Shown: positions 35,151-47,535, numbered from the stretch's first letter. The stretch is DNA of 64,000 nucleotides from Dipteris shenzhenensis (GCA_047967505.1 CM106540.1); one strand, 5' to 3'. Numbers and translations are program-made. Notes: generated by a model from the sequence alone, not told the origin.

Positions 35151-35289
35151 GAGTCTGAGGGGTTCTTCGCCAATAAGAGCTTGCTCAATACTCAAAGTGC
35201 ATCCATGATTTTTTTATTGTTTTATCTTTTAAGTCCAAAGCCATAAGTGTTGAGGATGGTGTAAATTTCACCATACCTCTAGGACATAG

Positions 35290-35360
35290 GGGCAAACCCT
35301 AACCCTAACCCTAAGGGCATAGGGGCAAACCCTAACCCTAACCCTAATCCTAAGGGGATC
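35290..35360 (-). repeat. short telomere-like (CCCTAA)n island
   Basis: Two clusters of CCCTAACCCTAACCCTAA separated by GGGCATAGGGGCAAA, which is itself repeated. The unit is the 6 bp TTAGGG type, not the 7 bp TTTAGGG type seen at 58.7-60.4 kb. Confidence 0.75.
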
Positions 35361-35423
35361 ACATGTATATATTCATGTTCATGTTCAATACAACTTAGTG
35401 TATAGGAAGCTATATTGTGTGCA

Positions 35424-35427
<4 letters not shown>

Positions 35428-35493
<66 letters not shown>

Positions 35494-35498
35494 TCTAC
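35428..35498 (+). repeat. (CT)n microsatellite
   Basis: About 25 uninterrupted CT units followed by TTCTCTCTCTC. Confidence 0.95.
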
Positions 35499-35499
35499 T

Positions 35500-36480
35500 A
35501 TCATTGTATTAGATCCAATGGTGCTCCCACTCCCTTCACTCCATGCATGAGGCATCCTCCATCTCCGATAGTGAGATTCATGAGGTTCATCTTGTGTGAG
35601 AGTTTTCCATCAAGAGAGAGGAAGCCCTTGTCCCGTCAAGGCAACAAGCCCTCTCTTATGAGGCATCTTTATTTTTTTTCTAGCTCTCATGATAGAGCTC
35701 CTTCTCTTCTTTGATCTCGTTCAAAATCTTGCCATTCCGAGCTGTGGAGAAAAAGTTATGTTGCTTCTAGTCTCCGTTCCTTTTCAGTTTATCTGTTGAG
35801 TGTTTATGCTCCTAAGGTTCTGAGAGGATTATGTGTTAGAGGAGAGAAATAGGGAGATTCTTTAATTATGAGAAGCTTTTTTTAGTTTTTTATCTTGCTT
35901 TTATGAGGGATAGAGAGATAGAAATCCTATCTGGGTACCACAAGGTAAGGTGTCCAAAATAGTTGCATCCCAAACACGAGTTATGAAAGAACAAAAAGCA
36001 CAAAAGAAAATGATATTTGTTTAAAGAAGTTTTATTACATGCAACTAGAATGTGGGCATCTATTGTAACTACAAACCATGTTGATGGGACCCACCCAGTC
36101 TTTTCTCTATTCTCCTACAGTGTTTTTGTTTGTCTCACAATATGAATCTGCTACATGGTTACATCTTATCTCTCTTGTTGTCTCTCGGAACCTCAACATT
36201 AGTCTTCTATGCTTCTTGTATACACGTGCTCTTCTCTGCCCAAGCATAATATGGAACCAGGTCCCATCAATATTCCCTACAACCATGGCCCCATTGACGA
36301 GGTATGCATAGTTTCTAATACGTAATGTGGAAGATTTTATGGTATCTTTCCCTCTCTCCTAGTATTCTACATCTATTCTTGCCTACGCATCTGTAACTCA
36401 CACAGTTTATGGAACATGACAGCATTCTAAGGTATACTGTTCATTGCAATCAGAGCTAAGTTATCAAAGATATTGCCAGA
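35500..36480. other. no gene recognised
   Basis: The minus strand at 36311-36190 reads VNGAMVVGNIDGTWFHIML, reminiscent of a transposase GxIDGT motif but too short to assign. Confidence 0.3.
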
Positions 36481-36489
36481 ATCACATAT

Positions 36490-37099
36490 TATATGAAAAT
36501 ATGAAGCCAACAGGAGATGAGAGCGAAGGAAAAGAAAACTAGTGGCACAAACCAATGACCTTTCAATGGACATTGAAGAAAAGAAGAAAGAGACTGCAAG
36601 CAAAATAGTTAATAGAATTTTGCAGTTGTCACTTGCTTTTGGTAGGAGAGACAAATCATAAATCATTCAATTAGTGATGAATGACAAACACATTTTGAAA
36701 TCTCGTGGTGACCAACACATCAATAATTTCATAGGTCTATCAGCATTAAAGAGATCCTCACAAAACTGAAGAATCCCAAATTAGACACAAAACTATTTGT
36801 GACGCAAAGCATACAAACATGGTAGTGGCATCATTAAATGAAGATATAATTTCTATTTCAAGGGCTTCAAGAGTGCTGAACATACACCCTAGGAATTTAT
36901 ACTCACCACTTAACAGGTTTCAAAAGGTGAGGATGGAAGAAAGTTCTCTTTCGATCTTTGTGAAGGAAAATCCCATATTGTTGTCAAATTTTGGATAGAA
37001 CAAACAATGTTGACACCAAACAAGAAGGACATTTTTCATCATCGAATTGCAAAAAATGAATATGAGAAGCACCCAATACATTTCCTTAATGATTCCCAG
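36490..37099 (+). pseudogene. transposase-like family, N-terminal exon (locus 3)
   Basis: The most conserved part, 36989-37099, reads FWIEQTMLTPNKKDIFHHRI then AKNEYEKHPIHFLNDSQ, homologous to 16450-16558 (CWYENTQVSPNRKDI...HIIHMLD). It ends in CAG followed by GTAAGATC at 37100, a textbook plant 5' splice site. Upstream (36490-36980) are weaker, frame-broken coding traces (KEKKTSGTNQ; LQLSLAFGRRDKS; DIISISRASRVLNIHPRNLY). No downstream exon is recognisable after the repeat array. Confidence 0.5.
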
Positions 37100-38035
37100 G
37101 TAAGATCAATTTCTATACATATTGTTTGCTGTGAGTTGTGTGCTCTATAGCATTTTTTAACATGCTTCTTGAGAAGAAATGACGCATTAATGTGTTATAT
37201 GGATAGCATGTATATAGGCTTGCTACATAGCAATAAAATGGATTGTAAATAAATAACTCATACCATGCACAATCTACCACATAGCATGCATAGTGTGTTG
37301 TTTCGCATACTATGACACTATACAATCAGTGTACTATTCATAGCACAGACAACATGAGGCACATAGCATACATGGTGTGCTATATGCCAAACATATTGTT
37401 GTATGGTATACTTGGTGAGCTGAATAGCATAAACCATGTGCTATGTAGCATAAATAGTGTGCCTCATCTATGTATACTCAAAGAGTGTGCTATATACAAG
37501 ATTCAGTGGGGTAAAGAGCAAAAATAGTGTGCTCAGTAGCATATTCAACAGCTTCAATAGCACAAATAGTGTGCTATATAGCATACACATTGTGCCATGT
37601 CTATGTGTAATGAAATTGTCTGCTTTATAGCTGATTTCATTGTTTAAATAGCACAAACAATGCACTATATAGCATACATAGTTCCACATCTAAGTGTACA
37701 CTCACTGTTGTGTGCTATATAGCATATTCTGTGGGCTGTATATAGCACACACAATATGCTATATAGTAGACCTGGTGTGCCACACTAATTCCATGGTTTG
37801 AATAGCTCACTGTTTGAGCTATATGGCATAAAAGTTCCACAGCTTTGCCTGTGTGCTACATAGCATATTTGATGGGCTATATAGCACACACAATTTTCTA
37901 TATAGCATGCTTGGTGTGCCATGACTATGTATACTCAAACTATGTGCTATACAGTTGCTACCGTGGTTTGAATAGCACAAACAGTGAGCTATATAGCATG
38001 AAAGTTCCACATCTTTGACTATGTGCTTCATATGC
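37100..38035 (+). repeat. intron-like minisatellite (GTGCTATATAGCAT)n
   Basis: Irregular units of about 60-130 bp containing the small palindromes GCTATATAGC or TGCTATATAGCA, interspersed with AATAGCACAAACAGTG and CATGTCTATGTGTA. As at 16.56-17.47 kb, the array starts at the putative splice donor of the same transposase-like exon. Confidence 0.7.
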
Positions 38036-38108
38036 AAGATTTAGATGCCAGTGTCACCATGATAATTATTCTCACGCACCAATACCATACCATGCAACAC
38101 CTTTCCAA

Positions 38109-38486
38109 TCACACCCTGAATGCAGATTTTGAACTAGCAAACAATGCATCCCATTGTGTATCTATGATAAACATGACAAATGTTGCTCTTGGTTGCCTTG
38201 CCATAGGGCCCTCTATCATGGTTTGTATAATCTCAACAATAATTGACACTAAAAGATCTTGTAGTTCATCAAAGGAAAATGAATATTGTTTCTCCCAAGC
38301 TTTGCTACCCATTGCCATAAATCTTTTAGTATCAAATCCTTTGAGAATAACATAATTGGAATTATCCTCTAACAAAACAATCCCATAGGAGAACGTGAAA
38401 GACTCGTTAAGCACTTGAAGTCGCATCTTGTTTTTCATGGCGTTTGACTTTATATGTGCATACATCATCTTCACACAAATAGGCAT
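38109..38486 (-). CDS. hypothetical 125-residue open frame
   Basis: An uninterrupted frame of 126 codons with fairly normal composition (NESFTFSYGIVLLEDNSNYV; FDTKRFMAMGSKAWEKQY; SFDELQDLLVSIIVEIIQTM). It has a Met start, no signal peptide and a mildly amphipathic C-terminal half. I do not recognise it. It could be an exon of a decayed mobile-element gene or chance. Confidence 0.25.
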   Translation of the reverse strand: MPICVKMMYAHIKSNAMKNKMRLQVLNESFTFSYGIVLLEDNSNYVILKGFDTKRFMAMGSKAWEKQYSFSFDELQDLLVSIIVEIIQTMIEGPMARQPRATFVMFIIDTQWDALFASSKSAFRV

Positions 38487-38489
38487 ATT

Positions 38490-40760
38490 ATCTCAAAGTT
38501 CCTTCATTGGTGTTGCATCTATATATTACATGGCCCAATTCTTGTCAACCATTTTTCCTAGCCCATGTGATTTTTAATTGTCCCCTTGATACTCTTGATC
38601 CACCAACTCTTCATCTGAATGAAGAAAAAACTTTAATGTTCCATATGCAACTTTAGCCTTTTCTACCTGGTTGACTATTGTTTCAATGCTTACCTACTTG
38701 CTCTTCTTACCAAAAAAGCATTATCCATTTAGTAACTTCTGGCAAACCACCTTTACTATTTTGTCAATACATTATTGCAATGGCCTCCACCAAATAATTG
38801 ACATGATCTTTTTGACTTTTGACTTCTTGTTTACCTCTTATTAAGGTGACTCAAAGTATATCATACCACATCAAATGCAATGCATACACCCCACAATACA
38901 TCAAAATATTGTTTTAGGATGAAATACGGTGCATGTGTTTTATGAATGGCTATTTTAATCTCTTGAAGACTTGGCTGAATATTATTTTATGATAGTTGTC
39001 ACAAAAACCTATAAAATCTCATAGCTTTCTTAAGAACTCTGTAGTGGGTCTCTTACCCTTTGAGGGTAGTGGCTTGCTACACCCAAACCATGACTCTTTT
39101 GCTTTAATAAGAACCTTCGAAAGAGTTGAATTCTTATTCTTTTGAAAAGGTTCATTATTGAGCTTGATGGATTCTAATATTTACTTGAATCATCTTCGAA
39201 TAAATAAGTATAAGATTGGGACAGGTTTCTTTAGTGATGGTGTCCATCAAAAAGTAAGAAGGTAGCATTGTAGTTTGTCTAAAACATTTAAACCACCATG
39301 GGCAGCATTGCCTAGTGCAATGACTCCCACCACATGGTGGTGGGAACCTAGAAGTATTGAGAAATTCTTTGTTCCCAAGGGTTGAGACAAGTTTCTTTGA
39401 TGGATGGTGTCCATCAAAAGATTTATAGCCTAATGTCCAAAATTTAAAAAAACATTCTTAAGGTTTCAACCTAAGTTTTAGCCAAAGGTTTAGCTTGGTG
39501 AGTGTGTCGGTTGTTAAGGTAATAATCCGAATTTAAATACTTATATTTTGATCATAATATTATGTAATCTAAATATAATTTAGTTTCAACTCCAACTAAT
39601 ATATATTCTAAACCTAATTTTAAATAAATATAGCAAGCAGATGTATTTTACTATATTTATTTTAATCCTAATGTAGATACTAATGCTAACCTAATGCTAA
39701 TTAATCCTAATATATTCTAATATTTAAATTAAAGATACTTATAATTTGATATGTCCTAACTAATTTATTCACGTTTGTAATACTATTCTAATCCTATTTA
39801 ACACTTATATATGTCCTTATCCTCATACATTCTAATATCTCCAAAGTACTTATATTATAAATACTATGTCATAGAAATATATTTGAAATTACTATAAGGT
39901 TGATATACTTATATTAATTTAAATAAATATGGTATAAAGCAATACAATGTAATAGAAATATTGTTCAAATTATTTCTATATAAATATATACTTAAATTAT
40001 ATCAAAATTAGACTATACGTATAATTAAATTTACTTTAAATATAATTATAATTTAAATAAATATATACCTTATTAATTTAAGTCTAATATACCTTATATT
40101 AATGCAATATATTTTCAATTATATTATATATCTTATATTAATTTAATCAAATATATATCTTATATTCTAAATTACCAGATTATGATTTTTAATCTTATTC
40201 CTAAACATAATATCTTATATTACTATACCTTATATGATATTAATATACAATAATTAAGCTAACCAAATTAAATTAACTAAATCAAACAAGTCAAAGTAAT
40301 AAAATTAAATTTAAGTAATTATGTTTTAATGACATTTTATTTTATGAAAATGTCATTCGAGAATCAAAGTTTACTTTCTGGCACTGGTATTTCCACATAA
40401 TAAATTTAACAATATCTCTCTACAATGTTGCACTAATTATGCAAAAACTACTATTAAATCCTAATTTTGTATTTCTTCTTTTTAAGAATCCTATACATGT
40501 TTTAAAATTTCCTTGGGTTATTATTTTAAATCCATGAAAAATCACTTACAAAAAAAAGAATTATTAAATTAGTTTCATCCATGCAAATGCACTTAAAATT
40601 CAATGCAGAAAACTAGGAGAAAACTGTATGGCCACGATTGAAGAAGATTTTCCTTCATTATATTTTTGTTTTGATAAAGGGTAGATATTTCATCCCTCTA
40701 TTCTTTGATGATATCCCTTATATCCACCCCTTAATCTAATGGCTTGTCATGTTCTATGTG
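38490..40760. other. AT-rich stretch, no gene recognised
   Basis: 39500-40330 is very AT-rich with loose TAATATATCTTATATTAATTTA repeats. 39220-39430 contains a short diverged duplication (TTTCTTTGATGGATGGTGTCCATCAAAAAG-like). No coding similarity seen. Confidence 0.4.
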
Positions 40761-40764
40761 TGCG

Positions 40765-42575
40765 ATGAGGTTCTTCAAAACCAAAAAGCCATGTATAGAC
40801 CTAGTTATGGGACAAGATTTGGTACGGTGCTTGGGTAAAATGTTATTGAGATTCATACCAATTCTTGGTCCATTGCAAGTTATAGAGAAAAGGATTTGAA
40901 CTTACCCTATCAAAAATGTTTTAGCTTGTGGTGTGGCAAAAGAAGGGTTGTCTACCATAAACAAATATGTTACGCTACTCAAAATTAAATAAAATATAAA
41001 AGAAACTCTATTCAATCATGTATTAGAATCCTACCAAGTTGCATCTTGTTTTGACTATTGGTGTCCAACATGCTTATGAGAAACCAACGTTGGTGACCCA
41101 CACATGTTTTATGTGTGCGATGAGGTTCTTCAAACCAAAAAGCCATGTATAGACCTATTTATGGGACAAGATTTGATATGGTGCTTTGGTATAATATCAA
41201 TGAGAAGCATACCAACTCTCGGTCGATTGCAAGATATAGAGCCATGGATTTGACCTTACCCAAGCATAAATATTTATTGTTGCATAGTGTGACAAAGAAA
41301 GGGTTCTCTACCCTAAAACAATATGCTACACTACTCCAAATGCAATAGATCCTAGCCATTATCTTTATGCCATCATGTATTAGATTCCTACAAATCTTTG
41401 TCTTCTTTTAACCATCGATGCCGAATATGGTTATGAAAAACCAACGTTGGTGACCCTCATAGGTTAAAGTGTGCATGACAGGGATTTGTAAAATAAAAAG
41501 GCATGTATAGACCTATTTATGGGTCAAGATTTGGTATTGGACTCGGGTAAAATGTTATTGAATCTTGTACCAATTCTCGGTCCATTATGAGATACAGAGC
41601 AATGGATTTGAACTTACCCTATCAAAAATGTTTCAATCTGCAGTCTAGTAAAAAAAGGGTTGTCTACCATAAACCAATATGCTACACCCCTTGAAATCAA
41701 ATAAAAACCTAGCCAAAATATTTATACCACATATATTAGAGTCTTACCAAGTTTGATCTTCTTTCTACCATCGATGTCCAACATGGTTTTTAAAAACCAA
41801 CGTTGGTGTTCTAGTGTGTTCAATGAGGTTCTTTAAAATAAAAAGCCATGTATAGACCCATTTATGGGACAGGATTTGATACGGTGCTTTGATATAATAT
41901 TAATGAGAATCATACCAAGTCTCCATTACGAGGTATAGAACCATGGATTTGACCTTATCCTAACAAAAATATTCTTGTCAGTGCGGCAAAGAAAGGGTTA
42001 TCTAGCCTAAAACAATATGCTATGCTACTCCAAATGCAATAGAGTCTAGCCATAATCTTTATTCCATCATCTAGTAGATTCATACAAAGCGTTTTCTCCC
42101 TTTTACCATCGATGCCACACATGGATATGAAAAACCAATGTTGGTGACCCTCACGTGTTGTAGTGTGCGCAAGGGGGATTTGTAAAATAAAAAGGCATGT
42201 ATAGACCTCTTTATGGGACAAGATTTGGTATGGTGCTTGGGTATGATGTGACTCAGGGGAGTACCAATTTTTGGTACATTATGACATATAGAGCCATGGA
42301 TTTAACCTTACCCTATAAAAAATGTTTTGGCTCACAATGTGGCACAAAAATTGTTATTTATCCTAAAATAATATGCTACGCTACTTCAAATGCAATAACA
42401 CCAAGCCAAAATATTTATGCCATCATGTATTAGAGTTCGATAAAGTTTTATCTTGTTTCAACTATCGATGCCCAACATGGTTATGAAAAACCATCGTTGG
42501 TGACCCACACATGTTCTAGTGTGTGTGACTGGTTTTGTTTTAAAAAAAGGGCATATGTAGACCTATTTAAGGTTG
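40765..42575 (+). repeat. ~350 bp satellite array, direct block
   Basis: Anchoring on (C)CATGTATAGAC gives copies at about 40789, 41144, 41502, 41847 and 42196 (spacing 345-358 bp), plus a truncated sixth at 42554. Units share GTGTGCGATGAGGTTCTT, TTTATGGGACAAGATTTGGT, GTTGTCTACCATAAAC and CCAACGTTGGTGACCC. Two subtypes (TTGAACTTACCCTATCAAAA versus TTGACCTTACCC...) roughly alternate. Frames inside are repeat translations. Confidence 0.88.
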
Positions 42576-44190
42576 GGGAGGGCAAAGCACCGTATCAAAT
42601 CTTGTTCCATAAATAGGTACATACCTTGATTTTTGGTTTGAAGAACCTCATCGCACACATAGAATAGGTGTGGGTCACCCATGTTGGTTTTTCATAACCA
42701 TGTTGGATATCGATAGTCAAAACAAGATGTAACTTGGTAGGATTCTAATACATGATAGTATAGAGATTTAATTTAGGTTTTATTTCATTTTGAGTAGTGT
42801 AGCATATTGGTTTCCGGAAGACAACCCTTCTTTTGCCACATTGTGAGTTGAAACATTTTTTATAGGGTAACTTCAAATCCTTTTCTCTATAACTTGTAAT
42901 GGACTGAGAATTGTTATGTATCTCAATAACATTTTACCCACTCAGCACTGTACCAATTATTGTTCCATAAATAGGTCTATACATGGCTCTTTGTTTTGAA
43001 CTTTGAAGAACCCCATTGCACACATAGAACACATGTGGATCACCCTTGCTTTCTCATAACCATGTTGGACACCAATAGTCGAAACAAGATGAAACTTGGT
43101 AGGACTTTAGTACATGATGGAATAAAGATTTTATCTAGGTTTTATTTTATGAGTAGCATAGCATATTGGTTTACAGTAGATAACCCTTCTTTTTCCACAC
43201 CTCGAGCTAAAACATTTTTGATAGGGTAAGTTCAAATCCTTTTCTCTATATCTTGTAATGGACCGAGAATTATTATGACTCTCAATAACATTTTACCCAA
43301 GCATCGTACCAAATCTTTTCCCATAAATAGGTCTATACAGGGCTTTTTGATTAAAGAACCTCATGGCACACATAGAACACGTGTGGGTCACCAATGTTGG
43401 TTTCTCATAACCATGTTGGGTACCAATAGTCAAAACAAGATGAATCTTAGTAGGATTCTAATACATGATGGAATATATTTTGTTTAGGTTTTATTTTACT
43501 TTTAGCGTAGCATATTGGTTTACGGTAGACAACCCTTCTTTTGCCACACCACGAGCTGAAACCTTTTTGATAGGGTAAGTTCAAATCCTTTTCTCTATAT
43601 TTTGTAATGGAGTGAGAATTGGTATGAATCTCAATAACATTCTACCCAGGTAGCATACCAAATATTGTCCCATAAATAGGTCTACACATGCCTATTTATT
43701 TTACAATTCCCCATCACACACACTACAACACTTGAGGGTTACCAACATTGGTTTTTCATAACCATGTGTGGCATCGATGGTCAAAAGAGGATAAATTTAT
43801 AGGAATCTACTAGATGATGGCATAAATATTATGGCTAGGCTCTATTGCATTTTGAGTAGCGTGGCATAAATTGTTTTAGTCTACATAACCCTTTCTTTGT
43901 TGCATTATGACGATGAGATTTTTTTTTTTTTGGGTAAGGTCAAATCCATGGCTCTATATCTCGTAATGGACAAAGACTTCGTATGATTCTCAATAATATT
44001 ATACCAAAGCACCATATCAATCTTTTCCCATAAATAGGTCTATACATGGATTTTTATTTTAAATAAGTGTGTCGCACAACTAGAACATGTGTGGGTCACC
44101 GACGTTGGCTTTCAATAACCATGTTGGAAATCGATGGTCAAAAGAAGATGAAACTAGGTATGAATCTAATATATGATTGTATAAATACTT
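42576..44190 (-). repeat. ~350 bp satellite array, inverted block
   Basis: The same monomer in reverse orientation (GTCTATACATGG anchors at about 42618 in a degenerate form, then 42969, 43331, 43680 and 44038). The switch occurs at ~42575 within AGGTTGGGGAGGGC. Confidence 0.88.
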
Positions 44191-44204
44191 TGGCTACATA
44201 CATA

Positions 44205-44207
44205 CGT

Positions 44208-44238
<31 letters not shown>

Positions 44239-44242
44239 ATAT

Positions 44243-44286
<44 letters not shown>

Positions 44287-44425
44287 GTATATAATTAAAT
44301 ATGCACACGTGTTAGAAGAAGCTTATTTGAAAATAGAATAGATATGTATGTAACATATACACACATAGATATGTGTGTGTGTGTGTGTGTATGTGTGTAT
44401 GAGAGAGAGAGGGGGAGAGATATAT
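44205..44425 (+). repeat. (CA)n, (TA)n, (GT)n and (GA)n microsatellites
   Basis: ACACAC at 44209-44233, ATATAT at 44246-44285, GTGTGT at 44372-44397 and GAGAGA at 44401-44420. They lie at the satellite edge and in the start of LTR D. Confidence 0.9.
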
Positions 44426-44709
44426 TATATTATATATAATTTAATACATGAGAGAGGGAAGGGAAGAAGAACATGGGAGGGCATGGGATAGGAGAGGGAG
44501 GAATTAATGAAAAGCAAAAGTGGGAGTGGGGAGGGTGGGGGTTAAAGGTCACTGTGCCTTTACCCTGGTTATATACAATACTCAAACACATATATAAATG
44601 AATGAAAAAGAAGATTAGGGTGTTCTACACCCACCAAAACTTGTGTGGCTCTCTGTCTCTCTCTCTCTCTCTCCTTCCTCCGTTCTTGCTTCCATTGAGA
44701 GCACTCTCA
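44310..44709 (+). repeat. probable 5' LTR of copia D
   Basis: TGTTAGAAGAAGC is a plausible LTR start and ...GAGCACTCTCA an end two bases before the primer site. TATATAAATGAATG at ~44590 is a candidate TATA box. No 3' partner exists, so the boundaries are provisional. Confidence 0.5.
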
Positions 44710-44711
44710 AC

Positions 44712-44728
44712 TGGTATCAGAGCCCGAG
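44712..44728 (+). other. primer binding site of copia D
   Basis: TGGTATCAGAGCCCGAG, an exact match to the plant copia initiator-Met-tRNA site. Confidence 0.85.
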
Positions 44729-45773
44729 TAATCTAACTGAGCATGAGTGAATGCCTAGAAGCTCAGTAGCTCTGTGGGAGGAAGGAGAAGCTCTGTGAAA
44801 AGCTTTGTGGGTGACTTTACTTACATCTGAGTGTGTAGAGACCTTGGATAAACCTTTGGAAAAGTCACTTTGGATTTGCGAAGTGGTTTTGAGAGCCTGT
44901 TAAGTGTTTTCAAAGAAAAAGTCGTTTTTTGAGCTTTTCCCTGTTCTATTCGATGACAAAGACTCCGTATTGACTTGTAGAGGCAACTATTGCTTGCTTT
45001 TGATGTCCACTTCACTTCAAGAGCTTGGAAACACCTTCATTCTTGAATCTAGGATCATTTCATTGGATTTCTGACTCACTCTATCAGTTTCTGCATTTTT
45101 CTGCCTGGGTGTCAGAACTCAAGTTTGGAACAACCATTTGTAGATCTATCAGTTCCGGTGGACTCAGGAGGTCCTAAAACTTCTATGTTGCTCATCATTT
45201 GCACTCCGGTGGAGTTTACAAATAGCTCTATTTCCAAAAACGTTTTTTAGTCTGTGTGTTGAGACCACGGTTTCCAAAACTGTATGTTCCATTGCATTCC
45301 GGATGCCCAAAAACCTCTCCCTGTTAGTTCTTATGCAATTTGATGGAGGATTTTCAGAGTTATAGATCTCTATGTATTCGATTTTGTCTCTCTGTTATGC
45401 ATTTTTCATTCTAAGGTTTTGAAACCTTAGATCTATGCCACATGGCAGTGGATAAGTGTTGACTCCCATTTCTCACTCATCGGTTGGAATTTTGGAGTTC
45501 TGGCAGAAGAGAGATATTTGCAGATTTTCTTGCTGAGTCTGATTATGCAATGGTGCCCATGTTTTGAGGCATCTCAGGTTCTATTTTCAATAGCGGTCAT
45601 TACCGTGAGACTATGATTTCTTGAGCATACCTTATGCAGATCACTCTGGTTGCAGTTTGAGTAGTGTGCACTCATTCGTGGTGTGCATTGGGTTGCAGTG
45701 GATGATTTATAGGCCATTTGGATGCATTGTGGTCCTTATTGGATGCATTGATAGGCCCAAATTACCTTGTGGG

Positions 45774-46071
45774 TGTTGAGATATCAAGCTCTATCCCCGA
45801 CATATCTCCTGGATGACTATCATTTATGTCACCGCCTATGTTAGTTGTACTCGTGGTGTAGTTAGACTACCACGTATGTTTTTGGTTTGGGTTCACATAT
45901 GAACCACGTATTCTAGGTTTTGACATATAGGGTATTTCCCTCTTCTATTGTATTGTTGTTGTGTGCAAAAGTGAAGAAAGGCTTCACCCTCCAACCTTGT
46001 GTCCTCTCTCTTTTGTGTGTTGTGAAGAAAGCTGAACTTGAGTCTCCTATCTCTCTCCCTTATTCTTTACA
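45774..46071 (+). repeat. 5' LTR of copia C
   Basis: 298 bp, TGTTGAGATATCAAG to TTCTTTACA, indistinguishable by eye from 50961-51258. Confidence 0.96.
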
Positions 46072-46084
46072 TGGTATCAGAGCC
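46072..46084 (+). other. primer binding site of copia C
   Basis: TGGTATCAGAGCC directly after the LTR, an exact match to the copia Met-tRNA site. Confidence 0.92.
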
Positions 46085-46648
46085 TTGTTCGTGGTAAGGA
46101 GCTCAAGAAAGCTAGCCAAGTTTGTGGTGTCCTGGCAAGAGGACAAGTGTAGCTTTCCTATTTCGAGTTTGGGAGCAAATCTCTGCAGGTAGCACAGCCA
46201 GAAGTGCAGGAGTGCACTGCTTCAGATTGAGAGGCCCTTCGCGGTGCGACGAGAGTGCAGTATATGCTGCGGGAAAGGGCGAAGCCCTTGGTGACTTTAT
46301 TTTTCTGATTTGAGGCCGTTTCGGGGCCCGTTTTGAAGGCGGAAGTTCTTCGCAGGCACTCAGAAAAAGGCCCTGTTTTTGCTGTGCGACCACCGCGCGG
46401 CTAGTCGGTGGAAAGGTGCCATAGAAATTGCATCGTATGCCTATGTGCAGAGATATTGGGAGTTGCAGATTCATGCCTGTTGCCTGTTGATGCAAAATCG
46501 TCACGAGGAAGTGACTGTGTGGTGAAGTACCACTTTCGTCAGTGTTGCAGATCTGCCCCTGTGAGGCTCTTTGCAGAAGTTTTGCTATTTGCCCTTCTGA
46601 GGCATTTGCTGTGTTTACAGGTTGCTGTTGCAATTCGTGATTTGTAAA

Positions 46649-47535
46649 ATGTCTGAGAATCTGTCTACCATTGTCAGTGAGAATCTTGACAAGAACAACT
46701 TCCAAGCATGGAAGTTCAGGATGACAAACTTCTTTATGGGAAAGCGAGTTTGGGATTACATCAGTGGTGAAACTGCAGAACCAGTTTTGGGTGCTGCTCC
46801 CACTCCTGCTGAATTGAAGGCCTTTAAAGAATGGCATGAAAAAGCCAGAAAATGCCTGTATTGGCTGTCCGTTAGCATTTCAGATTCTATGATTGTGCAT
46901 ATACAGGATCTAGAGACGCCTAAGGAGGCATGGGATACATTGGTGAAGCTGTATAGCACAAATACCAAAGCACGAAAGATGCAGCTAAAGCAGGAGTTGC
47001 ACAATGTGCAAAGGAAAAATCTGAATATAAATGAGTATTCCTTGAAGGTGAAAGGCCTTGCAGATTCTCTTGCCTCCATTGGAGCACCTGTTGATGATGA
47101 GGACTTAGTGTCCGTGACCTTGAATGGTCTTGGGAAAGATTATGCACAATTTCGGACATCCATTGGAGTCCCTGAAACATTTCCTGATTTTCAGGAACTT
47201 ATTGCTCTCTTGCTGAGTGAAGAGCAAGGAATGGTGGTTCAGCCACCTCAACTTCTCAAGAGACTGCTTTCTACTCGAATACAAGTAGAGGCAGGGGTAG
47301 AGGAAGAGGCCGTTCTGGTGGCCGTGCAGGAAATCAGAACCAACAGCAACAACAGGAAAACCAGTCCTATGGAGGAGGACGTGGTAGTTCTAGAGGCAGG
47401 GGGAGCCAAAGAGGCCGTGGTTCATGGCAAAGGAACCAGCAAGTAAATAGCAGCATAGAATGCTATTATTGTGGAAAGCCTGGACACAAGGAGAATACAT
47501 GCTATAAAAAGCAGAATGACATCAAAAGTGGAAAG
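46649..47535 (+). pseudogene. copia C gag, frame-shifted
   Basis: I choose ATG 46649 (MSENLSTIVSENLDKNNFQA) over the upstream in-frame ATG because it matches the copia gag start and the parallel start of element B. UBN2-type gag features follow: FMGKRVWDYISGE, KEWHEKARKCLYWLSV, AWDTLVKLYSTNTKA, PDFQELIALLLSEEQ. Near 47230, after SEEQG, the gag-like reading moves to another frame. That frame carries an Arg/Gly-rich RNA-binding region and the CCHC knuckle CYYCGKPGHKENTC (47461-47502) and runs straight into pol. A one-base loss is the simplest cause. A programmed frameshift is possible but elements A, B and D give no support for one. Confidence 0.88.

Noticed and set aside
35260-35360. True chromosome end
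   Set aside because: The CCCTAA island is under 80 bp, interrupted, and flanked by ordinary sequence on both sides.
44067-44294. Open frame ending in HTHTHTH and IYIYIYI runs
   Set aside because: It is the satellite monomer followed by (CA)n and (TA)n microsatellites.
47225-47240. Programmed gag-pol frameshift in copia C
   Set aside because: The shift precedes the zinc knuckle, so most gag would be truncated. Copia elements normally use one frame, and the other copies here offer no support. A base loss is simpler.
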